Source of the DNA: a virus
Length of the DNA: 20,051 nucleotides
Reading direction: 5' to 3' (one strand)
Virus record (IMG/VR): IMGVR_UViG_3300047560_001700
Coordinates: 1 to 20,051 of that record
Notes under the pieces: generated by a model
What the model saw: the letters and a program-made list of their open reading frames with translations, nothing else
Told to the model about the DNA's origin: nothing
Database searches by the model: none
Part shown: positions 1-6,025 of the stretch, in pieces
Layout: every line of letters starts with the position of its first letter
Numbering within the stretch: position 1 is the first letter of the stretch
Translations under genes and position numbers: made by a program

Positions 1-50
1 CTCAAGAAGTTTACGATATGATTGATAATCACAACTATCGACCGTTGTAA
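1..50 (+). CDS. C-terminal end of an upstream gene (partial)
   Basis: An open frame enters the window from the left and ends at TAA 48-50. It encodes the last fifteen residues, QEVYDMIDNHNYRPL. The stop is followed at once by the same terminator-promoter cassette that follows two other genes in this window, which supports it as a true gene end. Too little is visible to assign a function. Confidence 0.6.
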   Translation, partial: QEVYDMIDNHNYRPL

Positions 51-71
51 CACTTTAGTTTCCCATATAAT

Positions 72-95
72 AACCCCACACTTGGTGGGGTTTCT
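72..95 (+). terminator. Rho-independent terminator
   Basis: The arms AACCCCAC (72-79) and GTGGGGTT (85-92) form a perfect 8-bp stem with a 5-nt loop, followed by a short T-rich tail. It ends the upstream transcription unit. Confidence 0.85.
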
Positions 96-106
96 TCATT
101 TAGTGC

Positions 107-135
107 TTGCCGTTAATTGCAACTTCGGTAATAAT
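107..135 (+). promoter_or_regulatory. Sigma-70-type promoter with conserved leader
   Basis: TTGCCG (107-112), a 17-bp spacer and AATAAT (130-135). Downstream comes the leader ACTACAGTTGATTAGGA (137-153), whose end is the Shine-Dalgarno sequence. The stretch from about 126 to 153 is repeated almost exactly at 13543-13570 and 19116-19142. Expected transcription start is near 142. Confidence 0.75.
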
Positions 136-160
136 TACTACAGTTGATTAGGAGATCTAA

Positions 161-376
161 ATGAAATATCGTGTGATTGTGAATGGCGTTTCTTTCTATG
201 CTAACACTGCTGCTATCAAGCGTGGTGTGGGTGACTCTATCGCTGTGAATGCAGCTGTTCGTCTCACTGCTGAAGAAATGGGCAACAGCCTTGGACTCGG
301 TAAGACTTTCGTCTTCTATGACAACAAAATGAACAAGTCGACTTTCGACGTACAACTATCAAAGGTAACAAAATGA
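161..376 (+). CDS. Small phage protein of unknown function
   Basis: A 71-residue protein preceded by TTAGGAG with good spacing, and the first gene behind the promoter at 107-135. It has a beta-like N-terminus (MKYRVIVNGVSF), an alpha-helical middle and no membrane segment. Its stop overlaps the next start as ATGA (373-376), so it is probably translationally coupled to the phosphatase gene. I do not recognise a family. Position and spacing make it a real gene. Confidence 0.8.
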   Translation: MKYRVIVNGVSFYANTAAIKRGVGDSIAVNAAVRLTAEEMGNSLGLGKTFVFYDNKMNKSTFDVQLSKVTK

Positions 377-867
377 CTCGATGGATCGAGAATGTAAGTA
401 AGGACGCTGTGCGTAATGGACACCACTTTGATGCTGGTCCAAACGCCATGCTGATCCAAATTGGAGACCCTGCCTCCACGTTCCCTGAGCCGAAGTTCCC
501 ATTCAAAGTGGTTTCTCGTCACTTCGAGTTCCTCGATGCTGAGAACGATGGTTCTTTCCCAGAGGAATGTCTGATCAGTGATCAAGATGCTCAGGAGTTG
601 GTGGACTTGCTTCAATACGCACTGGATAACTCTATGAATGTGGTCGTCCACTGCCATGCTGGTATCTGTCGTTCTGGCGCTGTGACTGAAGTGGCTACAA
701 TGATGGGATTCACTGCTACTGAACGCCTACGAATCCCGAACATGCTCGTCAAGCACAAGATGATGAAGGTTCTCGGATTGACCTACGACTCCGAAGAAAA
801 GTCTCAAGTGGTCAATGGTATCGTAACAACTGGTGGCATTGTAGTGCCTGTAGGAGAATGGGAATGA
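373..867 (+). CDS. Tyrosine/dual-specificity protein phosphatase-like
   Basis: A 164-residue protein with the cysteine-phosphatase loop HCHAGICRSG at residues 93-102. This fits the C-x5-R signature: nucleophile Cys94 and phosphate-binding Arg100. A possible general acid, Asp55, lies in a DAEND stretch. Size and layout fit a minimal phage dual-specificity phosphatase of the PTP superfamily. The sequence shows the catalytic loop; the substrate (phospho-protein, RNA 5' end or phospho-nucleotide) is not determined. It overlaps both neighbours by ATGA, in a three-gene unit with the 71-aa protein and the small membrane peptide. Start ATG 373 is fixed by the overlap. Confidence 0.8.
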   Translation: MTRWIENVSKDAVRNGHHFDAGPNAMLIQIGDPASTFPEPKFPFKVVSRHFEFLDAENDGSFPEECLISDQDAQELVDLLQYALDNSMNVVVHCHAGICRSGAVTEVATMMGFTATERLRIPNMLVKHKMMKVLGLTYDSEEKSQVVNGIVTTGGIVVPVGEWE

Positions 868-980
868 AGTGGTACGACTACCTAAAGTCAACCAAAAGTA
901 TTACTTCTGAGGAGGACGTAGCTGACTCTATTGCCCTTATTGTCATCATGGTTTTACTCTATATGGTTGTCTTCTTGTAA
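864..980 (+). CDS. Small single-pass membrane peptide
   Basis: A 38-residue ORF whose ATG overlaps the phosphatase stop (ATGA 864-867). The N-terminal half is charged (MKWYDYLKS, then EED). The C-terminal half is one hydrophobic helix (IALIVIMVLLYMVVFL) that runs to the stop, so the protein looks tail-anchored. Its last codons contain the -35 region of the next promoter (TTGTCT 967-972). The function is unknown. Confidence 0.65.
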   Translation: MKWYDYLKSTKSITSEEDVADSIALIVIMVLLYMVVFL

Positions 981-995
981 GAACTGTGGTATAAT
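967..995 (+). promoter_or_regulatory. Sigma-70-type promoter for the HD hydrolase
   Basis: TTGTCT (967-972), 17-bp spacer, TATAAT (990-995). The -35 lies inside the end of the small membrane peptide gene, so this is an internal promoter. Leader CTGATTAGGAG precedes ATG 1022. Confidence 0.8.
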
Positions 996-1021
996 AAAGT
1001 TACTGATTAGGAGAGAAGGTT

Positions 1022-1486
1022 ATGAAAAAAGGTGAAATGTTAGACAAAATGCTTCATATCGCTGTGAATGCTCACCATGGTCAATTCGACAAGGGTGGTA
1101 ATCCCTACATTCTCCATCCTCTGAAAGTGATGCACTACCTGAAGTCTGACGACGAAGAACTGATGTGTATGGCTCTTGGTCATGACGTGATTGAAGACAC
1201 TGATGTGACTTACCAAGACCTACGTGATGCTGGCATCTCTGAGCGAGTTATCAAAGGTCTACAATGCCTTACAAAGCAACGTGGCCAAACTTACGAAGAG
1301 TACAAGGCTGGTGTGTTCTCTAGCTACGACGCCATGCGTGTTAAGATGGCTGACTTGCGACACAATACCGACATTCGTCGTTTGAAGGGTGTGACTGAGA
1401 AGGATATTGCTCGAATCGCAAAGTACCAAGTGTTCTACTTGGAAATTAAGGCTCGTGTCGCCTCTTTCGAGAAAATTGCTACTTGA
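1022..1486 (+). CDS. HD-domain hydrolase, small alarmone hydrolase (SpoT/MESH1-like)
   Basis: A 154-residue stand-alone HD domain matching the RelA/SpoT hydrolase half. Visible metal-site motifs are His32 (LHP), His54-Asp55 with Glu58-Asp59 (HDVIED), and Asp111 with His114-Asn115 (DLRHN). No synthetase or regulatory domain follows, so it resembles small alarmone hydrolases and MESH1. Family members remove the 3'-pyrophosphate of (p)ppGpp; animal MESH1 also dephosphorylates NADPH to NADH. Which activity applies here is unknown, but it sits directly upstream of the NAD+ salvage genes. It has its own promoter and a TTAGGAG-type ribosome-binding site. Confidence 0.85.
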   Translation: MKKGEMLDKMLHIAVNAHHGQFDKGGNPYILHPLKVMHYLKSDDEELMCMALGHDVIEDTDVTYQDLRDAGISERVIKGLQCLTKQRGQTYEEYKAGVFSSYDAMRVKMADLRHNTDIRRLKGVTEKDIARIAKYQVFYLEIKARVASFEKIAT

Positions 1487-1516
1487 CTTGCAGATAGTTT
1501 TGTAGTAAGATATATA
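1483..1516 (+). promoter_or_regulatory. Promoter of the NAD+ salvage unit
   Basis: Two overlapping registers are possible. TTGACT (1483-1488) with a 17-bp spacer gives TAAGAT (1506-1511). TTGCAG (1488-1493) with a 17-bp spacer gives TATATA (1511-1516). The first has the better -35. The -35 overlaps the stop of the HD hydrolase gene. Confidence 0.65.
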
Positions 1517-1521
1517 AACAA

Positions 1522-1542
1522 AGAGTCTGGTAGTCAGACTCT
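1522..1542 (+). promoter_or_regulatory. Leader hairpin upstream of nadM
   Basis: AGAGTCTG (1522-1529) pairs perfectly with CAGACTCT (1535-1542) around a 5-nt loop. It lies between promoter and ribosome-binding site and has no U-run, so it is not a terminator. It would sit at or near the 5' end of the transcript, where it could protect the mRNA or act as a regulatory structure. Confidence 0.6.
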
Positions 1543-1550
1543 AGAATGAA

Positions 1551-1567
1551 TTCTTAGGAGCTAAGAA
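1551..1567 (+). promoter_or_regulatory. Ribosome-binding site inside an inverted repeat (nadM)
   Basis: TTCTTAG (1551-1557) and CTAAGAA (1561-1567) are exact reverse complements around GAG. The Shine-Dalgarno AGGAG (1556-1560) therefore spans the stem end and the loop. It ends two bases before ATG 1569. The same arrangement precedes nadV (2548-2562). Confidence 0.65.
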
Positions 1568-1568
1568 A

Positions 1569-2543
1569 ATGAAAACTGGAATTTTTATCGGACGTTTTCA
1601 ACCTGTCCACCAAGGACACGTCCACGCACTAGGCATTGCTGCCTCTCAAGTAGATAAACTCTACATCCTCGTTGGTTCCGCTAATCAATGCAGGTCTATC
1701 AAAAACCCTTGGACATTCCAAGAGCGTTCATCAATGTTACGTAGTAAACTGCGTAATGCCAACATCTCGAATTATGAGATTCTCCCACTAAACGACTATC
1801 GCTATTCAGATTCTCAATGGATGTCGGACGTTCGTGCCACTGTTGAACACTATGACATGGGCATTCCTACTCTGTTCGGTCACATGAAAGAAGGCAACAA
1901 CTATCTGACATGGTTCCCTGATTGGCCATTCAAAAGCATTGAGTCTCAATACAACGTGAATGCCACTGCTGTTCGTCAACGAATGTTCGATCTGAAAGAT
2001 CCCGACATGCCACAGACTGTTCAAGCTGACTACGCATTCTACCAGAAAGAGAAAGTTACGTTTGCTGACTATCCGTTCCCAGAGACTTTGAACTTCAACT
2101 GCTCTGATGCGATTCTGGAATGCCAAGGACATGTGTTGCTTATCCAACGCAAGTTCGCACCAGGTGCTGGAGCATGGGCTCTTCCAGGTGGTTTTCGTAA
2201 TCAACGTGAGACATTCCTCGATTGTGCCATTCGTGAATTGATCGAAGAAACAAATGTTAGAGTTCCAGAGAAAGTTCTCCGTGGCTCTATCGTGAAGACT
2301 GAATTGTTCGATGATCCAAGTCGTTCATTCGGTATTCCCCGAAACACTATGGCTGTGTACATGAGAATCAACCCAAACCCTGATTTCTCGTTGCCACGTG
2401 CCAATGGTGCCGACGATGCTGCTTTGTGTAAGTGGGTGCCACTCACTGATGCTCTCAATACAATTGAGATGTATGACGACCACAAAGACATCTTGTCAAA
2501 AGTAACTGGTGTGAATCCCATGCCAGCATTTTCAAAACTGTAA
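1569..2543 (+). CDS. nadM: Bifunctional NMN adenylyltransferase / Nudix hydrolase
   Basis: A 324-residue protein with two domains. The first is a nucleotidyltransferase: GRFQPVHQGH at residues 8-17 contains the HxGH ATP-binding motif, and NATAVRQR (131-138) is the second signature. The second, from about residue 175, is a Nudix domain with box G208-x5-E214-x7-RELIEET, ending TNV where the consensus has x-G-hydrophobic; the Gly is replaced by Asn. Known relatives are the NadM-Nudix enzymes and phage KVP40 NatV: NMN + ATP gives NAD+, and the Nudix half typically cleaves ADP-ribose. It is the first gene of a unit with nadV 19 bases downstream. Its ribosome-binding site lies in a perfect inverted repeat. 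Function is confident; the Nudix substrate is inferred. Confidence 0.92.
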   Translation: MKTGIFIGRFQPVHQGHVHALGIAASQVDKLYILVGSANQCRSIKNPWTFQERSSMLRSKLRNANISNYEILPLNDYRYSDSQWMSDVRATVEHYDMGIPTLFGHMKEGNNYLTWFPDWPFKSIESQYNVNATAVRQRMFDLKDPDMPQTVQADYAFYQKEKVTFADYPFPETLNFNCSDAILECQGHVLLIQRKFAPGAGAWALPGGFRNQRETFLDCAIRELIEETNVRVPEKVLRGSIVKTELFDDPSRSFGIPRNTMAVYMRINPNPDFSLPRANGADDAALCKWVPLTDALNTIEMYDDHKDILSKVTGVNPMPAFSKL

Positions 2544-2547
2544 TTAA

Positions 2548-2562
2548 GATTAGGAGCTAATC
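2548..2562 (+). promoter_or_regulatory. Ribosome-binding site inside an inverted repeat (nadV)
   Basis: GATTAG (2548-2553) and CTAATC (2557-2562) are exact reverse complements around GAG, abutting ATG 2563. AGGAG (2552-2556) spans the stem end and loop, as in front of nadM but with different arm bases. Confidence 0.6.
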
Positions 2563-3963
2563 ATGAAACTCGCAAAATCAATTATCTTGAACACCGACAG
2601 CTACAAAGTTAGCATGTTCAAACAATATCCTGCTGGCACAACTGGCGTTTATTCTTATATCGAATCTCGTGGTGGTCAATATGATCGCACACTGATGTTC
2701 GGTCTTCAAGCGTTCATTAAGGAGTATTTACTTGACCCCATCACACAAGCCGACATTGATGTTGCAGATGAGATTCTTACAGCCCACGGCGAGCCATTTA
2801 ATCGTGAGGGGTGGCAATACATCCTTGATACGCACAAAGGCTACTTGCCTCTGGTCATTCGTGCTGTACCTGAAGGTACTGTGGTGCCTGTCTCGAATGT
2901 ACTGGCGACTGTCGAAAACACAGACCCAGAATGTTTCTGGCTGACAACTTATCTGGAAACTGCATTGCTCCGTGCCGTATGGTATGGTACAACTGTGGCA
3001 ACCCAGTCTTATACTATCAAGCAAGTGATTGCTGAATACTTGGAGAAAACTGGTGACCCTGCTGCTATTGATTTTAAGTTGCATGATTTTGGTGCTCGTG
3101 GTGTTTCTAGTATGGAATCTGCGGGACTTGGTGGCGCTGCCCACTTGGTCAACTTCATGGGTACTGACACTATCACTGGTTTGTTGTATGCTCGGGAATA
3201 TTACAATGCTGGCATTGCTGGCTTTTCGATTCCTGCAGCTGAACACAGTACTGTAACATCTTGGGGTCGTGAAGGCGAAGTAGATGCATACCGTAACATG
3301 CTGAAGCAATTCGGTCGTGAAGGTTCTATCCTTGCTGTTGTGTCTGATAGCTATGACGTGTTCAATGCTGCAGCAAAACTCTGGGGTGAAGAACTGCGTG
3401 ATGAAGTGATTGCTTCTGGTGCCACTGTTGTGATTCGTCCTGACTCTGGTGATCCTGTTGCTGTTAACCGTCAATTGATCGAGATCCTTGGTCAGAAGTT
3501 CGGTTACACTACCAACGCCAAAGGATTCAAAGTGTTGAACAATGTTCGCTTGATCCAAGGTGATGGTGTGAACGAATTGTCTATCCGTTCTATCCTTGGT
3601 GCCTTCATGGCAATGGGTTGGTCTGCTGATAACATTGCGTTCGGTATGGGTGGTGCATTGCTCCAGATCGTCAACCGAGATACACAACGATTCGCTATGA
3701 AGTGTTCGTCTATCCAGATCAATGGCGTGTGGCAGGACGTTGTAAAAGACCCTGTAACCGACTCTGGAAAGCGTTCTAAAGGCGGTCGAGTAACCCTCTG
3801 GACCAACTCTGGAGGTGAGTTCGCCTCTGGTGTTAAACCACCTGCTGGTTGGACTGATCGAGGCTTCGGAGGCTGGACAGAGGCTATGCAGACCGTGTTC
3901 CGTGATGGCCAGATCATCCGTGAATACGACTTCGCAGAGGTTCGAGCCAACGCTAAAAAGTAA
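2563..3963 (+). CDS. nadV: Nicotinamide phosphoribosyltransferase (NAMPT)
   Basis: A 466-residue, full-length member of the NAMPT family, which converts nicotinamide and PRPP to NMN in the cytoplasm. Family motifs in order: NTDSYK (10-15, aromatic stacking Tyr14), HDFGARGVSS (174-183), GTD (200-202), PAAEHST (224-230, catalytic His228), IRPDSGDP (291-298, Asp294) and QGDGV (332-336). The Asp in GTD corresponds to the residue that favours nicotinamide over nicotinic acid in characterised NAMPTs. Paired with the upstream adenylyltransferase it completes nicotinamide to NAD+ in two steps, as described for vibriophage KVP40 and for the phage NAD+ reconstitution pathway NARP2. Ends at a strong terminator. 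No truncation is seen. Confidence 0.96.
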   Translation: MKLAKSIILNTDSYKVSMFKQYPAGTTGVYSYIESRGGQYDRTLMFGLQAFIKEYLLDPITQADIDVADEILTAHGEPFNREGWQYILDTHKGYLPLVIRAVPEGTVVPVSNVLATVENTDPECFWLTTYLETALLRAVWYGTTVATQSYTIKQVIAEYLEKTGDPAAIDFKLHDFGARGVSSMESAGLGGAAHLVNFMGTDTITGLLYAREYYNAGIAGFSIPAAEHSTVTSWGREGEVDAYRNMLKQFGREGSILAVVSDSYDVFNAAAKLWGEELRDEVIASGATVVIRPDSGDPVAVNRQLIEILGQKFGYTTNAKGFKVLNNVRLIQGDGVNELSIRSILGAFMAMGWSADNIAFGMGGALLQIVNRDTQRFAMKCSSIQINGVWQDVVKDPVTDSGKRSKGGRVTLWTNSGGEFASGVKPPAGWTDRGFGGWTEAMQTVFRDGQIIREYDFAEVRANAKK

Positions 3964-3981
3964 ACCTTAGGTATTACTTTA

Positions 3982-4008
3982 ATGACCCCACACGAAGTGG
4001 GGTCATTT
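3982..4008 (+). terminator. Rho-independent terminator of the NAD+ unit
   Basis: ATGACCCCAC (3982-3991) pairs perfectly with GTGGGGTCAT (3997-4006) around loop ACGAA, followed by TT. It is the longest stem of the three CCCCAC-type terminators. The arms are also near-perfect in the other direction, but there is no gene on that side to terminate. Confidence 0.85.
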
Positions 4009-4018
4009 CATTTAGTTG

Positions 4019-4047
4019 TTGACACTTTTGCATATCGGCTGTATAAT
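4019..4047 (+). promoter_or_regulatory. Perfect consensus sigma-70 promoter
   Basis: TTGACA (4019-4024), 17-bp spacer, TATAAT (4042-4047): both hexamers and the spacing are ideal. Expected start near 4054, giving a leader of about 25 nt with TTAGGAA as ribosome-binding site. Predicted to be active with unmodified host RNA polymerase, so probably early. Confidence 0.92.
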
Positions 4048-4078
4048 AACTACAGTTGATTAGGAAAGAAAGACCCAA

Positions 4079-4468
4079 ATGTATAGCTTTAGCCCTCTCG
4101 CCACTATCCCTGCTGACCATACTGGATTCGGTATCATCGTCGGTCTCTGCATCTTTATCACCCTTGTTGTGTTGATGAATGAAGCTGAGTTGTTCTTTCA
4201 GTGGTTCTTCGTGGCTACTGTGACTTGTGTCGTTGCTTATTTCGTTTCGTATAGCTGGACTGATCAGACACCGAAGACATTCGTGAATGAGAAGGTGACT
4301 GCTACATTCGTCGGTTTCGAAGCTGAAGGCTACAAAGAGCGTTCTGGTAAGAGTTACGTTGATAAACACTTCACTTATGTAGTGTATAATGTAAATGGTA
4401 GTAATGTTCTGCTCCCTGCTACCACTGGTGTGACTTATCCACAAACTGCAATCTTGTACAAGAACTAA
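4079..4468 (+). CDS. Membrane protein, two transmembrane helices, unknown function
   Basis: A 129-residue protein. Hydrophobic helices at about residues 16-33 and 38-58 are followed by a soluble, beta-rich domain of about 70 residues (ATFVGFEAEGYK ... YPQTAILYKN). It is the first gene behind the strongest-looking promoter of the window. No enzymatic motif is visible. The layout of a two-helix hairpin plus soluble domain suggests an inner-membrane effector or superinfection-type protein, but that is only inference. Confidence 0.8.
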   Translation: MYSFSPLATIPADHTGFGIIVGLCIFITLVVLMNEAELFFQWFFVATVTCVVAYFVSYSWTDQTPKTFVNEKVTATFVGFEAEGYKERSGKSYVDKHFTYVVYNVNGSNVLLPATTGVTYPQTAILYKN

Positions 4469-4477
4469 GGAGTTATC

Positions 4478-4711
4478 ATGAGTCAAGGATATAATACTGC
4501 TGAGGAAGCTATCCAAGCTGGCATCGATGCTGGTGGCGTGGATGAGTTTGAAGGAATGAACTGCAACGACTCTCTGTTCGACGATGACCAAGCCGAGTGT
4601 GCTGGTTGGGATGGAGTTGATCGTCGTTGTGATTGTGGCAATCGACGTGTTAGCTGGGAAACTGGTCAATACGACAATGGTAAATTTTATGCTTATGGAG
4701 TGGCGTACTGA
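4478..4711 (+). CDS. Small acidic Cys-containing protein, unknown
   Basis: A 77-residue protein preceded by AAGGAG with proper spacing. It is rich in Asp and Gly and has four Cys (NCNDS, ECAGW, CDCGN), a possible but irregular metal site. The C-terminus is aromatic (KFYAYGVAY). Its stop shares a base with the next start (TGATG at 4709-4713). No family recognised. Confidence 0.75.
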   Translation: MSQGYNTAEEAIQAGIDAGGVDEFEGMNCNDSLFDDDQAECAGWDGVDRRCDCGNRRVSWETGQYDNGKFYAYGVAY

Positions 4712-4914
4712 TGACTGATCTAGAAAAACTTGAAGCCCGTATTGAAGCTGTTGATACAGCCATTGCGGCGACTAAGATGGCAATGTCTGTGGATCGTAAA
4801 TTGAGTCACGATCGACATAACAAAGGGCACTACACGAATGCTCTGACCTCTTTGACTGACCACCAAACATCGTTGAATAACCTCCGCACTCGATTGATCA
4901 CTGTAGGAAAATAA
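4711..4914 (+). CDS. Small helical protein, probable coiled coil
   Basis: A 67-residue protein starting at the TGATG overlap. Two helical stretches (MTDLEKLEARIEAVDTAIA and TSLTDHQTSLNNLRTRL) show heptad-like hydrophobic spacing, separated by a His/Arg-rich turn (DRHNKGH). It lies one base before the RNA ligase gene and is probably co-translated. No known family. Confidence 0.75.
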   Translation: MTDLEKLEARIEAVDTAIAATKMAMSVDRKLSHDRHNKGHYTNALTSLTDHQTSLNNLRTRLITVGK

Positions 4915-4915
4915 A

Positions 4916-5971
4916 ATGCGTAAACTTGCGAAAATTGTTAAGATTGATGAACTGAACCCTATCGATGGTGCTGATGCTATTGAGTGCGCAGTGGTTGGTG
5001 GTTGGAAGGTAGTGGCTCAGAAGGGTCTCTACAATGTCGGTAACTTTGCGGTGTACTTCGAGATCGACTCTTGGATCCCGACTGAACTTGCTCCATTCCT
5101 GTCTAAAGGTAAAGAGCCACGTGAGTTCGAAGGTGTCAAGGGTGAACGTCTGCGCACTATCAAACTGCGTGGCCAACTATCTCAAGGTCTGCTGATGCCA
5201 CTGTCTGAAATCTATGATCATGTTGGTGGTCAAATCTTTGCTGAAATCTGTGAAGAGGAAGGTGCTGACGTGACTGAATTGCTTGGTATCAAGAAGTGGG
5301 AAAAGCCAATGAACGCCCAACTTGCTGGTGTGTGTAAAGGTAACTTTCCTTCTCTGATTCCAAAGACTGATCAAGAGCGTTGCCAAAACCTGAAGAAAGA
5401 AATCGTTGCTGCCAACGAAGCTGGTCTGAAGTTCGAAATCACTGAGAAGCTGGAAGGCTCTTCAATGACGGTGTACCAGATTAAAGGTGAGTTTGGTGTC
5501 TGCTCTCGTAACATGGATCTGAAAGAAACCGAAGGTAACTCTTTCTGGGCTACTGCTCGTAAGGAAGGTATCCAAGAAAAGATGGCTGCTGTTGATGAGT
5601 ACTGGGACTTCGCTATCCAAGGTGAATTGATTGGACCAGGAATTCAAGGTAACATCTACAATCTGAAGGAATGTGAGTTCCGTGTGTTCGATGTGTACAA
5701 CATCCAAGCTGGTGAATACATGCTGCCACAGGCTCGTCGTCGTCTGATCGAACAGATGGGTCTGAAGCATGCGCCTGTTCTTGCAGCTTCTGCTGATATG
5801 TACGACACTCTTGGTATCACTGACATTCCTCAACTGCTTACATTCGCTGAAGGTAAGTCTGTAATGGGCGACATCACTGGTCCAGAGCGTGAAGGTATCG
5901 TGTTCAAGCAAGTCGATGGTGGTATGTCTTTCAAGGCTATCTCTAACAAGTACCTGCTTGGTGAAAAGTGA
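4916..5971 (+). CDS. RNA ligase, DRB0094 / DraRnl (Rnl5) family
   Basis: A 351-residue ATP-dependent ligase. An N-terminal OB-like domain (about 1-130; VGGWKVVAQKGLYNVG) precedes the nucleotidyltransferase core, the domain order of Deinococcus DraRnl. Core motifs: lysine nucleophile Lys178 in EKLEGSS (motif I), VCSRN (195-199), GELIGPGIQGN (236-246), FRVFDVYN (255-262, motif III), EGIVFK (326-331, motif IV) and SFKAIS with Lys340 (motif V). Family enzymes seal nicked or broken RNA through ligase-AMP and AppRNA. In phages, RNA ligases repair host or phage RNA cut by anticodon nucleases, which is a reasonable but unproven role here. It is the last gene of the unit that starts at 4019. Confidence 0.92.
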   Translation: MRKLAKIVKIDELNPIDGADAIECAVVGGWKVVAQKGLYNVGNFAVYFEIDSWIPTELAPFLSKGKEPREFEGVKGERLRTIKLRGQLSQGLLMPLSEIYDHVGGQIFAEICEEEGADVTELLGIKKWEKPMNAQLAGVCKGNFPSLIPKTDQERCQNLKKEIVAANEAGLKFEITEKLEGSSMTVYQIKGEFGVCSRNMDLKETEGNSFWATARKEGIQEKMAAVDEYWDFAIQGELIGPGIQGNIYNLKECEFRVFDVYNIQAGEYMLPQARRRLIEQMGLKHAPVLAASADMYDTLGITDIPQLLTFAEGKSVMGDITGPEREGIVFKQVDGGMSFKAISNKYLLGEK

Positions 5972-6000
5972 TTGACTTGTAACGTTGTTCGTAGTATAAT
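5972..6000 (+). promoter_or_regulatory. Sigma-70-type promoter for the AAA+ ATPase gene
   Basis: TTGACT (5972-5977), 17-bp spacer, TATAAT (5995-6000), placed directly after the ligase stop codon. AAGGAA (6015-6020) is the ribosome-binding site for ATG 6026. Confidence 0.88.
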
Positions 6001-6025
6001 TCTGGTATTGTTTTAAGGAAATTGA

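Larger units (their letters stand above)
48..160 (+). repeat. Intergenic terminator-promoter cassette, copy 1
   Basis: This spacer starts at a stop codon with a CACTTTAGTTT-like block, continues into the CCCCAC/GTGGGG terminator, then TCATTTAGTGCTTG and a promoter with a fixed leader. The same order and closely similar words occur at 3961-4078 and 12887-12979. It is a dispersed regulatory module, not a mobile element: no ORF or terminal repeats are visible. Confidence 0.7.
3961..4078 (+). repeat. Intergenic terminator-promoter cassette, copy 2
   Basis: Starts at the nadV stop codon with ACCTTAGGTATTACTTTAAT, then the CCCCAC/GTGGGG terminator, CATTTAGTTGTTG, and a consensus promoter with the ACTACAGTTGATTAGGA leader. 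Word order matches the spacers at 48-160 and 12887-12979. Confidence 0.7.

Noticed and set aside
66-71. TATAAT just before the first terminator
   Set aside because: No -35 hexamer at 16-18 bp, and it would feed directly into the terminator hairpin. The matching word in the other cassettes is not kept.
2728-3687. 319-residue open frame on the minus strand across nadV
   Set aside because: Antisense shadow of a well-identified gene: composition rich in His, Thr, Ser and Cys, no ribosome-binding site, no family motif, and no other minus-strand gene or promoter in the window.
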